64,000 nucleotides of DNA from Candidatus Halocynthiibacter alkanivorans (GCF_003333265.1 NZ_QOLB01000077.1:62001-126000); one strand, 5' to 3'; shown: positions 23,974 to 32,949, numbered from the stretch's first letter. Made by a program: numbers and translations. The notes: generated from the sequence alone by a model not told the origin.

Positions 23974-25127
23974 TAACGGCGCACTCCATTGCCCAGCGGT
24001 GTGGCGGGCGTGTCAGCAGGGACGCGACCGTATTCATGCGGCAGCGAACAAGTTTTCAAATTTGGCAGGATGCGGGCGCCGAAGTGTTTGGCTTCTTCCA
24101 GATGCGGGTAGCCTGAGAAGATGAACGCCCGCATGCCCATTTTCTGATAGGTCTCAATTTTGGACATCACCTGGTCGGTAGAGCCGACCAGCGCCGCACC
24201 GCAACCAGACCGGGCCCGGCCAACACCGGTCCAGAGGTTGGGTTCAATATAACCGTACTCATCGGCAATATCGCGATTTTTGGACTGATGACTGACGCCA
24301 AGTGAGGTGGCATCCAATGCGCGCTCGCGGATCGCACGACCATAGTCATCGTCCAGTTTGGAGACGATGTAGTCGGCGTATTCCTGCGCTTCTTTTTCGG
24401 TGTCGCGCACGATCATGTGCACACGCAGGCCGTAGTCCAGCGTGCGGTCATATTTCTCGGCCACGGCATGGACCGCTTTCATGCGACCGGCAAGTTCATC
24501 AACCTTTTCAGGCCACATGAGGTAGACGTCGCAATGCTCGCCGCACAGCTCCAGCGCCGAAGGTGAATAGCCGCCAAAATAGAGCAGTGGCCCGCCGGTC
24601 TGGTAGGGTTTCACAGGATCCGTGGTCAGGCCCTGAAAATCGTAGACCTCGCCCTTGTGATTGATTTCGTCCTGGGTCCAGGCTTGCTTGAGAATTTCGA
24701 CAACTTCGCGGGAGCGCTGATAGCGAAACGCGCTGTCGGCTTTTTCCCCGGGGAAATCGGAGCTGATAATATTGACCGTCAAGCGCCCCTTCAGCATATG
24801 ATCCAGGGTCGCAATTGTGCGGGCCAGCATGATGGGCTGCATTTCGCCGCATCGCACGGCGGCAAGCAGGTTGATCTTGTCAGTGATCGGCGCACAGCCG
24901 GCGACAAAAGACAGCGTGTCCTGCCCCACCTGATACGAGGACGGACAAAGTATATTGCGAAACCCCTGCGCCTCTGCGGTCTTTACGATGTCCGAGCAAT
25001 GATCCCACGAGGCACGCAAATCGCCGTCAGGAACGCCCAGAAATTGATAGTCGTCCGAGCAGAGCGCGGCAAACCACGAGACCTCCGCGGCGTCCAGATC
25101 GGCCGATGTCACTGGAACGATGGTCAT
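23973..25127 (-). CDS. FMNH2-dependent sulfonate monooxygenase (SsuD/SmoC-like)
   Basis: A 384-residue bacterial-luciferase-like enzyme of the SsuD branch: DHMLKGRLTVNIISSDFPGE, SFRYQRSREVVEILK-type segment and the C-terminal EPNLWTGVGRARSGCGAALV and FIFSGYPHLEEA phrases typical of alkanesulfonate monooxygenases. It cleaves a C-S bond of a sulfonate using reduced flavin and oxygen, giving an aldehyde and sulfite. ATG 25127 is chosen because GGGAG lies seven bases upstream. It is first in the operon with the aldo/keto reductase, flavin reductase and TRAP genes and is divergent from a GntR regulator. The Smo-type context points to sulfoquinovose, but SsuD-type linear sulfonates remain possible. 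Confidence 0.88.
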   Translation of the reverse strand: MTIVPVTSADLDAAEVSWFAALCSDDYQFLGVPDGDLRASWDHCSDIVKTAEAQGFRNILCPSSYQVGQDTLSFVAGCAPITDKINLLAAVRCGEMQPIMLARTIATLDHMLKGRLTVNIISSDFPGEKADSAFRYQRSREVVEILKQAWTQDEINHKGEVYDFQGLTTDPVKPYQTGGPLLYFGGYSPSALELCGEHCDVYLMWPEKVDELAGRMKAVHAVAEKYDRTLDYGLRVHMIVRDTEKEAQEYADYIVSKLDDDYGRAIRERALDATSLGVSHQSKNRDIADEYGYIEPNLWTGVGRARSGCGAALVGSTDQVMSKIETYQKMGMRAFIFSGYPHLEEAKHFGARILPNLKTCSLPHEYGRVPADTPATPLGNGVRR

Positions 25128-25175
25128 CGATATTCTCCCGCGGTTGCATTCACTTTTAACTTGCCTAGCATCCTC

Positions 25176-25206
25176 AATAATGTAGATCAATGATGTATCA
25201 ATTATT
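25176..25206. promoter_or_regulatory. Candidate GntR operator
   Basis: A dyad AATAAT (25176-25181) and ATTATT (25201-25206) flanks the short palindrome TGATGTATCA at 25191-25200, and ATGTAGATCAAT/ATGTATCAAT form a near direct repeat. It lies between the divergent monooxygenase and GntR genes. Its position upstream of ATG 25229 favours that start for GntR over ATG 25190 or 25193, which fall inside the repeat. Confidence 0.4.
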
Positions 25207-25228
25207 TCTTCGACAGGCTGACGACGTT

Positions 25229-25939
25229 ATGACCCCTCCTACACAGAACCCGAATGCGCTTCCAAAATACGTGCAGATCAGCGAGTTCCTGATCCGTGAC
25301 ATTGCCGCAGGTCGGTTGATGGACGGCGAGCGGTTGCCGCCGGAACGTGAGATGGCTGAGAGACTGGAGATCTCGGTAGGTACTCTGCGTAAATCATTGG
25401 CAGAGCTAACGAAACAGGGGTTGCTGGAACGGATCCAGGGCTCCGGAAACTACATCCGGCACGGCAATATTGAAGACAGTGTTTATGCCATGTTCAGGCT
25501 GGAACTCTTGTCCGGCGGCGGCCTGCCAAGGGCTGACATTCTGGATCTTGAAACCCTTAAAAAACCCGCGGACCTGCCCAAATTCGGCACATCTGACACC
25601 GCGGCGCGCATTCGCAGACTGCGCTATCTCAATGATACAATTATCGCAGTCGAAGAGATCTGGCTCGATTCTGATGCCGGCGAGGTGCGGGCTGAGTCGT
25701 TGTCAGATTCGCTGTATCACTACTATCAGAAGCAGCTTGGCTTCTGGATCGCCCGCGCCGAGGACCGCGTTGGCATTGGTGCTGTGCCCGATTGGGCGCC
25801 CGGGTCATTTCCGCTGCGCCCCGGGACTGTCACCGGATATATAGAACGGATGAGTTGGGCCGACAAACCCGGTCCCGTCGAATATTCCCGCACCTGGTTT
25901 GATACGAATAAGGCGCTGTACGTGCAGCGTCTGAAGTAA
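25229..25939 (+). CDS. GntR-family regulator (HutC/UTRA type)
   Basis: A protein of about 236 residues: N-terminal winged helix (YVQISEFLIRDIAAGRLMDG, then PPEREMAERLEISVGTLRKSL) and a C-terminal UTRA effector domain (RRLRYLNDTIIAVEEIWLDS; GFWIARAEDRVGIG). Starts at 25190 or 25193 are in frame but lack a ribosome site and overlap a likely operator. It is divergent from the sulfonate-monooxygenase operon and ten bases ahead of the Gfo/Idh/MocA gene. It probably represses both and is released by a pathway sugar or its phosphate. Confidence 0.87.
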   Translation: MTPPTQNPNALPKYVQISEFLIRDIAAGRLMDGERLPPEREMAERLEISVGTLRKSLAELTKQGLLERIQGSGNYIRHGNIEDSVYAMFRLELLSGGGLPRADILDLETLKKPADLPKFGTSDTAARIRRLRYLNDTIIAVEEIWLDSDAGEVRAESLSDSLYHYYQKQLGFWIARAEDRVGIGAVPDWAPGSFPLRPGTVTGYIERMSWADKPGPVEYSRTWFDTNKALYVQRLK

Positions 25940-25949
25940 GGATTTGGGC

Positions 25950-27080
25950 ATGTCCAACACAATAAACTACGGCATCATCGGTTGTGGCATGATGGGCCAG
26001 GAGCATCTTCGCAATATCGCTCTGTTGCCACAAACCCGGGTTGCAGCGATCTACGAACCGGATGCAGATATGGCAGCCAAAGCGCTTGCCCTGGCCCCCG
26101 GCGCGCAGCTGGTTGCGTCTGTTTCAGAGCTTCTTGATGTTGCGGAACTCGATTGTCTGCTGATCGTCAGCCCAAATTATTGCCATGTCGGGCAGCTTGA
26201 GGAAATCAAAGCAAAACGTCCTTTGCCAATCCTGGTTGAAAAACCTCTGTTCACGGATCCGGAAGCAACAGCTCGCCTTGAAGCTTTCCGCAGCGGTTAC
26301 CCCGCCCCGGTCTGGGTGGCGATGGAATACCGCTATATGCCGCCAATTGCAGCCTTTTTAGTGGAAGCCAGGGCAGCGACGGGGGGCGTCAAAATGCTGA
26401 CCATCCGCGAACACCGGTTTCCGTTTCTGGAAAAGGTCGGTGACTGGAACCGGTTCAACAGCAATACCGGCGGCACTTTTGTCGAGAAATGCTGCCACTT
26501 CTTCGACCTGATGCGTCTGGTGATGCGATCCGAACCAGTACGGGTCATGGCAACGGCCGCTCAATCGGTGAACCATCTGGATGAAACTTACAACGGGCAA
26601 ACCCCCGACATCCTGGACAATGGTTATGTGATCGTTGACTTCGCCAACGGGTCGCGGGCGATGCTGGAACTCTGCATGTTTGCTGAGGGAGCGCAATATC
26701 AGGAAGAGGTATCCGCTATGGGGCCACTGGGCAAGATCGAGGCGCTTGTGCCCGGTCCGGGTCGTTTCTGGCCGGAGCACCTGGGCGCAGCCCCTGCCCC
26801 GCAGTTGATCCTCAGCCCAAGGTCGCCCAAAGGACCGGCGGCGCGCGACATCCCCGTGGACGAGGCCTTGTTGGACGCCGGAGATCACAATGGATCAACC
26901 TTTTACCAGCATGAAGGGTTTTTGGCACTTGTCCGCGGCGAAAAGGCCGCACCAGACGTGTCCTTTGACGACGGCTGGAAAGCCGTTGCTATGGGTATGG
27001 CCGCGCAAGAATCCGCTCGAACAGGTCAGGCAGTGACTGTCGGTGCAGAGGGCTTATTTCCGTTGTTTCCACCGGAGTGA
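25950..27080 (+). CDS. Gfo/Idh/MocA-family NAD(P)-dependent protein (dehydrogenase or NAD-dependent glycosidase)
   Basis: A protein of about 376 residues with the N-terminal dinucleotide-binding motif GIIGCGMMGQEHL, the EKP motif in ILVEKPLF (near residue 96), and the C-terminal domain segment FNSNTGGTFVEKCCHFFDLMRL with the catalytic-region His. AAGGA lies seven bases before ATG 25950; a TTG at 25944 is unlikely. It follows the GntR gene by ten bases and belongs to the sulfonate cluster. NAD-dependent sulfoquinovosidases (GH188) share this fold, so it could release sulfoquinovose from a glycoside, filling the gap left by the absence of a GH31 enzyme. A simple sugar dehydrogenase is equally open. 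Confidence 0.82.
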   Translation: MSNTINYGIIGCGMMGQEHLRNIALLPQTRVAAIYEPDADMAAKALALAPGAQLVASVSELLDVAELDCLLIVSPNYCHVGQLEEIKAKRPLPILVEKPLFTDPEATARLEAFRSGYPAPVWVAMEYRYMPPIAAFLVEARAATGGVKMLTIREHRFPFLEKVGDWNRFNSNTGGTFVEKCCHFFDLMRLVMRSEPVRVMATAAQSVNHLDETYNGQTPDILDNGYVIVDFANGSRAMLELCMFAEGAQYQEEVSAMGPLGKIEALVPGPGRFWPEHLGAAPAPQLILSPRSPKGPAARDIPVDEALLDAGDHNGSTFYQHEGFLALVRGEKAAPDVSFDDGWKAVAMGMAAQESARTGQAVTVGAEGLFPLFPPE

Positions 27081-27149
27081 CAGTGTCGGGTTTTCTCTGT
27101 CGCTCCAGCCTGGGTAAGCCCGGACCAAAGTCCAGGCCAATGAACCAGT

Positions 27150-28058
27150 CTAACTCTGGCTTTTCCTCAGCTTGCCGACATGAGCCAGGGTACGCCCGTC
27201 GGTAATCACCAGACCCAGTGCAATCAGGCCAAAGCCAGCCCAGGCTTCAGGCCCCAGACGTTCACCAAGGAATGCGACGCCAAGCCCGATGGCGAATGGC
27301 GGGATCAACAGGGTGACCAGCATAAGATTGGCCGATCCGGCACGCACCAGTATGGCAAAATATAGCAGGTAGGCTACTGCCGTGGACAGGATCGACAGAG
27401 AAAAAATCGATACCCACACCCCGGCGGACAGGTTCAGCACTGGCATTCCGTCCGACCAGATTGCGATTGGCATCATCAGAACAGTGCTTCCGGTGAGCAT
27501 TCCGAGTGCATTCATTTCCGGAGCGTTTCCGGCAAGGGTGATCTTTCCCCAGACGCTCGCGAATGCATAAGACAGGGCTGCGCCCAAAACGGCGAGCTGG
27601 GCCAGGTTCTTGGCGTCGAGCTGAGTGAGCGCGTCAAACCCCATGATCACAGAAACCCCGAGTACCCCCATAACGGCTCCGGCAATTTTTCGCGGCAGTA
27701 GCGGCTCATCTGCCAGCAACAGTCCCGCAACGACCGCACCAAAAACAGCGGTTGTGCCATTGAGAATGGACGCCAGGCTGCTGTCGATTGTTGTTTGCCC
27801 CCAGAAGATCAGCGAGAAAGGAATTGCATTGTTTAGCGCTCCCATGACGAGGTAGGCACCCCAGGTGCGCAGGGACACCGGAATGCTGACACCACGCCAG
27901 AGGACCACAAGCAACAGGACCGGAACAGCCAAAAATACGCGAAAAAGCGTTACGGTCAGCGGCGGCACCTCTTGCAGCGCGATTTCGGCAAAGAAGAAAG
28001 AGCCGCCCCAAACGGCTGCCAATGCCAGCAACATAAGGCCGGATATGCGATCAATCAT
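27150..28058 (-). CDS. DMT-superfamily transporter (EamA type)
   Basis: A 302-residue integral membrane protein with two EamA repeats and about ten membrane spans, starting MIDRISGLMLLALAAVWGGS with the family phrase AAVWGGSFFFAE, and a second repeat after NLAQLAVLGAALSYAFASVWGK. EamA proteins usually export metabolites or amino acids. It is convergent with the Gfo/Idh gene and stands alone. It may export a by-product of the neighbouring sulfonate pathway, but nothing in the sequence fixes this. Confidence 0.88.
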   Translation of the reverse strand: MIDRISGLMLLALAAVWGGSFFFAEIALQEVPPLTVTLFRVFLAVPVLLLVVLWRGVSIPVSLRTWGAYLVMGALNNAIPFSLIFWGQTTIDSSLASILNGTTAVFGAVVAGLLLADEPLLPRKIAGAVMGVLGVSVIMGFDALTQLDAKNLAQLAVLGAALSYAFASVWGKITLAGNAPEMNALGMLTGSTVLMMPIAIWSDGMPVLNLSAGVWVSIFSLSILSTAVAYLLYFAILVRAGSANLMLVTLLIPPFAIGLGVAFLGERLGPEAWAGFGLIALGLVITDGRTLAHVGKLRKSQS

Positions 28059-28330
28059 AGAAACGGTTTTCCTGTCGTTTAGGTTTCCTATGCCTTCTTA
28101 AACGAGGATCAGATCAGCACGACCCGATTCTTGCGCATACGTTCACAAACCCGCCGCGCCCAGGTCCCAACGCATAGCAATGCAACACGTGCCCGCTTGA
28201 CCAGTTCTCGGTTGACGCGACACAGCACCATTTCTGCCGGCCAGTGTCTGCAAACGCAGTCCCGGGTTTTCTGTCGGTGCCACATCCCAGCTTGCAAAGA
28301 CCTGGTGCCCCGCTCCAGCGCCTCACTGTA

Positions 28331-29227
28331 TTATCGGACAAGTCCTTTGCCGCCGATCACTTGCTCGCGCTCAAAAATCGCATCAACCAGATACCGGACA
28401 CAGACCCGGACGCGTTCGGTCGCAATCACATCCGGATGGGTCAGCGCCCAGGCGGGTATCGTCTTTTCTGGGCCCGCGCCCGGAAGTCGCTCCAGCCCCG
28501 GCTCGCTGTCGGCCAGAAAACACATGAGATAGGCAAATCCCAGGCCGGCCTTCACCGCATTGAGCTGCGCCAGCATGTCTGAGACGATGTGCTGGACTTT
28601 GCAGCCGGCATATGGCGTTTCCTGGCGCCAATGTGCCAGCACTTCCTTGCTGCCCAGCGCGATCCACCGGCCGTCGGGATCGGTGCCGGTCAGACAGTGT
28701 TTGTTGATGTATTCAGGGCTGGCGTAGATCGCGTTGCCAAAGTCAGGCAACCGGTGGGCTACCAGACTTTCGTCGGGCCGGGTCTGAAACCGGATCGCGA
28801 TATCCGCGTTGCGCCGCCTGAGATCCGCAACATCGAATGTCGCGTCTATTTCGATTTCGATCTGAGGGTAGAGTTCGGAAAACCTGGCAAGGATTGGCAT
28901 CAGCAAATGCTGCGCCAGCAGAGGCGGTGCCGAAATGCGCACCGGGCCCGACAACAGCGCATCCCGGCCAAATACTTCCCGCTCCAGACTGAGGATCTCG
29001 CTTTCCACCCGTTCGGCCCGCTCTACCATCGCTTCGCCGACTTCGGTCAGCACAAAGCCTTCCGGCTGGCGGATGAACAGCTTGATGCCAAGTTGCTCTT
29101 CCATCGCCTGAAGCCGTCGCGACACCGTTGAATGGCTGACGTTCAACAACTTTGACGCGGCCCGGACAGACCGCCCGCGCAGGATCGCAAGAAATTTGCG
29201 CAGGTCGTCCCATTCAAAGACTTTCAT
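28331..29227 (-). CDS. LysR-family transcriptional regulator
   Basis: A 298-residue LysR protein with the N-terminal HTH (FLAILRGRSVRAASKLLNVS, then HSTVSRRLQAMEEQLG) and a substrate-binding domain (GPVRISAPPLLAQHLLMPIL). It is divergent from the NmrA-like reductase gene with 163 bases between starts, so it probably activates that gene. No effector can be named. Confidence 0.9.
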   Translation of the reverse strand: MKVFEWDDLRKFLAILRGRSVRAASKLLNVSHSTVSRRLQAMEEQLGIKLFIRQPEGFVLTEVGEAMVERAERVESEILSLEREVFGRDALLSGPVRISAPPLLAQHLLMPILARFSELYPQIEIEIDATFDVADLRRRNADIAIRFQTRPDESLVAHRLPDFGNAIYASPEYINKHCLTGTDPDGRWIALGSKEVLAHWRQETPYAGCKVQHIVSDMLAQLNAVKAGLGFAYLMCFLADSEPGLERLPGAGPEKTIPAWALTHPDVIATERVRVCVRYLVDAIFEREQVIGGKGLVR

Positions 29228-29390
29228 GTGCTCACCTTTTGAAGTGCCAGTTCATTCCGCGCCCTGCACGCGGTGCAAAAACGGAACAGTTACGCGCAGT
29301 TATAGCCAGTTTCGAGGCAATATTGAACAGGCTATACCACTTTCAGACGAAACATTACGCCCTTGTGGCGGGAATTTACGGAGAGAAAAC

Positions 29391-30254
29391 ATGAAAAACG
29401 AAATCCTTGTCATCGGCGGGACTGGCAATACAGGGGCGCCGCTTGTTGATCTGTTGCAAGAAAGCGACCAGAGCTACCGCGTGCTGGTGCGCAACGATCA
29501 AAGCGAAGCCCGGCTGGCCGCCCGGGGCATCCCCACCCTGCGTGGCGCTCTGGGAGACTGGCCTGGTATTGAGGCCGCGCTGGCGGACGTGGACACGCTC
29601 TTTCTTGTCAGCAGCCCGGCTCCGGAAATGCTGGAACTGCACAAGCGCGTGATCGACCTGGCAGTGTCCACCGGTGTGCGCAAGATCGTGCGCCTCTCGG
29701 CTGAACCCGCCCGTGCAAGCAAAGGCATGGCGCTTTATGAGCAGCATGCAGAGGCGGATGAGTATCTGATGGCAAGCAGTATTGCTTATGTCATCCTGAG
29801 GCCGCATTATTTCATGCAAAATATCCCGCAGATGCATGCGGCCTTTATGCAGGACCAGAAGATGTTTGCGCAATACCTCGGGGAAACGCGCATCCCGATG
29901 GTCGACACGCGCGACATCGCACTGGCAGCATATCTGTGCCTGACGTCGGACGACTTCAACAACCGGATCCACTATATCACCGGCCCGGACACGATCAGCT
30001 TTTACGATGTTGCGACGTCATTTTCAAAAGCGCTGGACCAGCAGATCAGCTATGTCAGCCTGTCCTATGAGGATCAGAAAGCGGGCTTGTCTGCAGCGGG
30101 CCTGCCAGACTGGACCATCGACACTGTCATGACCCTGTTCAAACGCTGGGTTGACGTGGGCGAACATCCGGTAAGCCCGGATTTTGAGCAGATCACCGGC
30201 GTGAAAGCGATCAGCATCGATCAGTTTGCCGCCGACTTTGCGCCCAGCATGTAA
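29391..30254 (+). CDS. NmrA/QOR2-like NAD(P)-binding protein
   Basis: A 287-residue Rossmann protein: MKNEILVIGGTGNTGAPLV with the GGTGNTG dinucleotide motif, RKIVRLSAEPA, and AYVILRPHYFMQNI, typical of atypical short-chain dehydrogenases such as quinone oxidoreductase QOR2 and NmrA. GGAG lies eight bases before ATG 29391; the frame runs upstream to 29196 but overlaps the divergent LysR start. It may reduce a quinone or act as a redox sensor. It is paired with the divergent LysR gene. Confidence 0.85.
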   Translation: MKNEILVIGGTGNTGAPLVDLLQESDQSYRVLVRNDQSEARLAARGIPTLRGALGDWPGIEAALADVDTLFLVSSPAPEMLELHKRVIDLAVSTGVRKIVRLSAEPARASKGMALYEQHAEADEYLMASSIAYVILRPHYFMQNIPQMHAAFMQDQKMFAQYLGETRIPMVDTRDIALAAYLCLTSDDFNNRIHYITGPDTISFYDVATSFSKALDQQISYVSLSYEDQKAGLSAAGLPDWTIDTVMTLFKRWVDVGEHPVSPDFEQITGVKAISIDQFAADFAPSM

Positions 30255-30379
30255 AACACGGCCTTGGTCTGGCAATTCCAGCACTGCCCAGTGCCCTTAT
30301 TGCGGACACGGAGGGACGGCACTGCGCGGGCAAGGCACACATATTTAACGTGGCAAAGATTCAAAGTGATTGTGCGGAC

Positions 30380-30415
30380 GCGGCCCACAGCAAACAACAG
30401 AAAGTTGTTGGCCGC
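30380..30415. terminator. Terminator-like nested hairpin between convergent genes
   Basis: An outer stem GCGGCC (30380-30385) with GGCCGC (30410-30415) contains an inner stem AACAAC (30393-30398) with GTTGTT (30404-30409) and an AGAAA loop. It lies between the NmrA-like gene and the hydroxyacid dehydrogenase gene, which end towards each other, so it can serve both. Confidence 0.5.
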
Positions 30416-30436
30416 GCCCCCCTTTAGCCCACTATG

Positions 30437-31399
30437 TCATAGCAAGTCTCTGGGGCGTTGCCCGGCAAAAAAAGCGTCCAGGTTGTCCAGCGCCCGGAAC
30501 CCCATGGCGTCACGGGTTTGTGTGGTGGCGCTGCCGATATGAGGCAGCATGAAGACGTTCTGATACTGCGCCAAAACCGGGTTGCCGCCTGGCTCGGTTT
30601 CAAAACAGTCCAGACCCGCCGCTGCAATCTGACCGCTTTCAAGGGCGGCAATCAGGGCCCCCTCGTCAACCAGTGCACCACGGGCCGTGTTGACCATCAC
30701 CGCGCCCTTGGGCAAAAGTGCAAACCGTCCGCCATTCATCAGCCCCGTGGTCTCGGGTGTGGCCGGGCAGTGCAGCGAGAGGAAATCGGCCACGTGCAAC
30801 AGGCTTTCTACCGAAGCGTGATACGTCGCGCCTCCGGCTTGCTCAGGGCTCAACTCGCTGCGATTGTAATAATGCACCTCCATGTCAAACCCACGCGCCT
30901 TGCGGGCAAAGGCCTGCCCCACACGGCCCATACCAATGATGCCGAGACGGGCCCCTGTCACCTGTTTGCCAACCATGAAAGACGGGCTCCAGACATCCCA
31001 GTTGCCCGCGCGCACCAGCGTGTCGCCCTCAATCGCACGTCTGGCCGCTCCCAGCATCAGCAACATCGCAATCTCCGCAGTGGCATCAGAAAGCACATCG
31101 GGCGTATTGGTCACTGCAATGCCACGCGCCGCCAGCGCTGGCAGGTCGCAATGGTCGACCCCAACCGAATGGTTGGCGATGATTTTCAGCCGGGGGTCGA
31201 GGCGCGCAGCAACATCTGCGCTGAAATGTTCCGAGTGGCAGGGAATAACCGCATCGACCCTGGCGCTCATCGCGACGATGTCCGCATCACTGCTCAGACC
31301 GTCGGCCTCATTCAGGATCACCTCATAATCGCGTCGCGCCCGCTTAATCGTTGCGTCCGACAGTTTGCGGCTGATCCAAAGGCTGGGTTTCGCACTCAT
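30437..31399 (-). CDS. D-isomer-specific 2-hydroxyacid dehydrogenase (glyoxylate/hydroxypyruvate reductase-like)
   Basis: A 320-residue enzyme with the NAD-binding motif GIIGMGRVGQAFARKA (near residue 150) and the catalytic Arg (NTARGALVDE), Glu (CFETEP) and His (LPHIGSAT). It reduces a 2-oxoacid to the D-hydroxyacid or the reverse in the cytoplasm. ATG 31399 overlaps the stop of the 64-residue membrane protein gene as ATGA, which decides the start. It is the last gene of the TRAP-amidase operon, so the amidase product may be or become a 2-hydroxy or 2-oxo acid. Confidence 0.9.
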   Translation of the reverse strand: MSAKPSLWISRKLSDATIKRARRDYEVILNEADGLSSDADIVAMSARVDAVIPCHSEHFSADVAARLDPRLKIIANHSVGVDHCDLPALAARGIAVTNTPDVLSDATAEIAMLLMLGAARRAIEGDTLVRAGNWDVWSPSFMVGKQVTGARLGIIGMGRVGQAFARKARGFDMEVHYYNRSELSPEQAGGATYHASVESLLHVADFLSLHCPATPETTGLMNGGRFALLPKGAVMVNTARGALVDEGALIAALESGQIAAAGLDCFETEPGGNPVLAQYQNVFMLPHIGSATTQTRDAMGFRALDNLDAFFAGQRPRDLL

Positions 31400-31590
31400 T
31401 TGCGGCGCACGCATTCGTCCCAGAAGTCATAGACCACCAGGCTCAGCACAGCTATCGCGATAATCATGAAGGGCAGCCCGCCCGAAAACCCGGCGAACCC
31501 GGTCGAGATACTGTAGGACAGCCCACTAATGAAGGTGACCATAATTCCGGTGCCGATCAGCCCCACAATGAGTTTTGTTAAATATGACAT
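31396..31590 (-). CDS. Small two-span membrane protein
   Basis: A 64-residue protein with two hydrophobic segments (about residues 7-30 and 39-57) joined by a glycine-rich turn and ending in a charged tail (DFWDECVRRK). It is translationally coupled to the hydroxyacid dehydrogenase by a four-base overlap and lies 18 bases after the amidase gene. The tight placement supports a real gene. I do not recognise a family; a small accessory of the TRAP system is possible. Confidence 0.65.
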   Translation of the reverse strand: MSYLTKLIVGLIGTGIMVTFISGLSYSISTGFAGFSGGLPFMIIAIAVLSLVVYDFWDECVRRK

Positions 31591-31608
31591 CTGTCAGTCT
31601 TTCCTGAT

Positions 31609-32949
31609 TCAGGCGGCCGCAGCCGCAACATGTGTTTGAAACCATGCGGCAGTGCGCATCAGCTGATCATCGCGCTCAGCGGGCCCGATCAGCTGCACCC
31701 CGACCGGCAGCCCGGTTTCGCCAACCAGAAGCGGAATGGTGACGCTGGGCAGACCGGCCAGCGTCCACAAGGTGCAGAATATCGGATCACCGGTGCCGGT
31801 GCCAAACAGCGGTGCCTCCCCAGCGGCGGCCGGGGCAATAATTGCATCAAATTCCTGGAAAAATTCGGCAAAAAAGGCCTCCGCCGAAGTTTTGACCGCC
31901 ATTGCGTCCTCGTATTGCGCCTGGCTGATCTGACGGCCACGGGTGACGATGGGCTGCAGCGTGGGGCTGATCTGATCCCAATGGGCGTCAAATGTCGCAG
32001 CGAGATGCTGACAGATTTCAAATTCGTGGATGGTCCCCTGCACCGCCACCAGATCCGCCAGTTGCGCCGCCGGGTCCAGGCGCAGCAGATGTGTGCCCAG
32101 AGTTTCCTTGACGGCAGAGAGCCCCTCTTGTGTTGCTTCTGTCAGCCGGTCGTTGAACGGCAGATTGAACCAGGCGAAATCGGGCTCGACTGGCACTTGC
32201 TGGCCGCAGCCGTCATGTGCGGAGGGGCGTGGCCGGGCAAAGCAGAGCGGGTCAGTCGGGTCATAGCCGCTGATCACGTCAGACAGCAGCGCTGCATCTT
32301 CCAGGCTGCGGGCAAAACAGCCGACCTGGTCCAGCGACACGGAGGTTTGCAATATGCCCCGCCGCGAGATCATGCCGCGGCTTGGTTTAAACCCGTAGAC
32401 GCCGCAGAAGGAAGCCGGCCGGATCACCGACCCGTTGGTCTGGGTACCAATTGCCAGCGGCACCTGATGCGCGGCCACCGCCGCCGCCGAGCCACTGGAG
32501 GAGCCGCCGGGGCTGTGATCGGCATTGTGCGGATTGCGGGTCTCGCTGGGGTGAAGAAATGCCAGTTCAGTGGTGACCGTCTTGCCAAGCATCACCGCAC
32601 CTGCTTCGACCAGGCGCTCAACAATTGCCGCATCTGCCGCGGGCTGGCGGCCGGCAAAAATTGGCGTGCCACGCTGGGTGGGCATGTTTCTTGTGTCGAT
32701 GATGTCTTTCAACCCCACAGGCACCCCGTGCAAAGCGCCGATGGCACGGCCTGAGCGGCGGATATCGTCCATCCGGGCCGCCTGCGCGAGCGCGCCTTCG
32801 CGGTCCAGCCAGGCCCAGGCACCCAGCCCGGGCTCGGTCTTGTCGATCTGCGCGAGGCAAGCGCCCACCAGATCGACAGAACTTAACCGCCCTTCACGAA
32901 TTTCACGGGCCGCGTCAGTGGCGGACAAAAGATGAGGCGCGTTCTTCAT
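31609..32949 (-). CDS. Amidase-signature family hydrolase
   Basis: A 446-residue amidase with the Ser-cisSer-Lys triad context: VGLKDIIDT (Lys, near residue 80) and the signature PGGSSSGSAAAVAAHQVPLA with the two serines (near 150-175). It hydrolyses an amide to acid and ammonia in the cytoplasm. It overlaps the DctM gene by four bases (ATGA), so transport and hydrolysis are coupled. The substrate is likely a small imported amide of a carboxylic acid. Confidence 0.9.
   Translation of the reverse strand: MKNAPHLLSATDAAREIREGRLSSVDLVGACLAQIDKTEPGLGAWAWLDREGALAQAARMDDIRRSGRAIGALHGVPVGLKDIIDTRNMPTQRGTPIFAGRQPAADAAIVERLVEAGAVMLGKTVTTELAFLHPSETRNPHNADHSPGGSSSGSAAAVAAHQVPLAIGTQTNGSVIRPASFCGVYGFKPSRGMISRRGILQTSVSLDQVGCFARSLEDAALLSDVISGYDPTDPLCFARPRPSAHDGCGQQVPVEPDFAWFNLPFNDRLTEATQEGLSAVKETLGTHLLRLDPAAQLADLVAVQGTIHEFEICQHLAATFDAHWDQISPTLQPIVTRGRQISQAQYEDAMAVKTSAEAFFAEFFQEFDAIIAPAAAGEAPLFGTGTGDPIFCTLWTLAGLPSVTIPLLVGETGLPVGVQLIGPAERDDQLMRTAAWFQTHVAAAAA

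Noticed and set aside
31630-32754. Plus-strand open frame of 374 codons
   Set aside because: Antisense to the amidase gene, whose catalytic motifs are intact.
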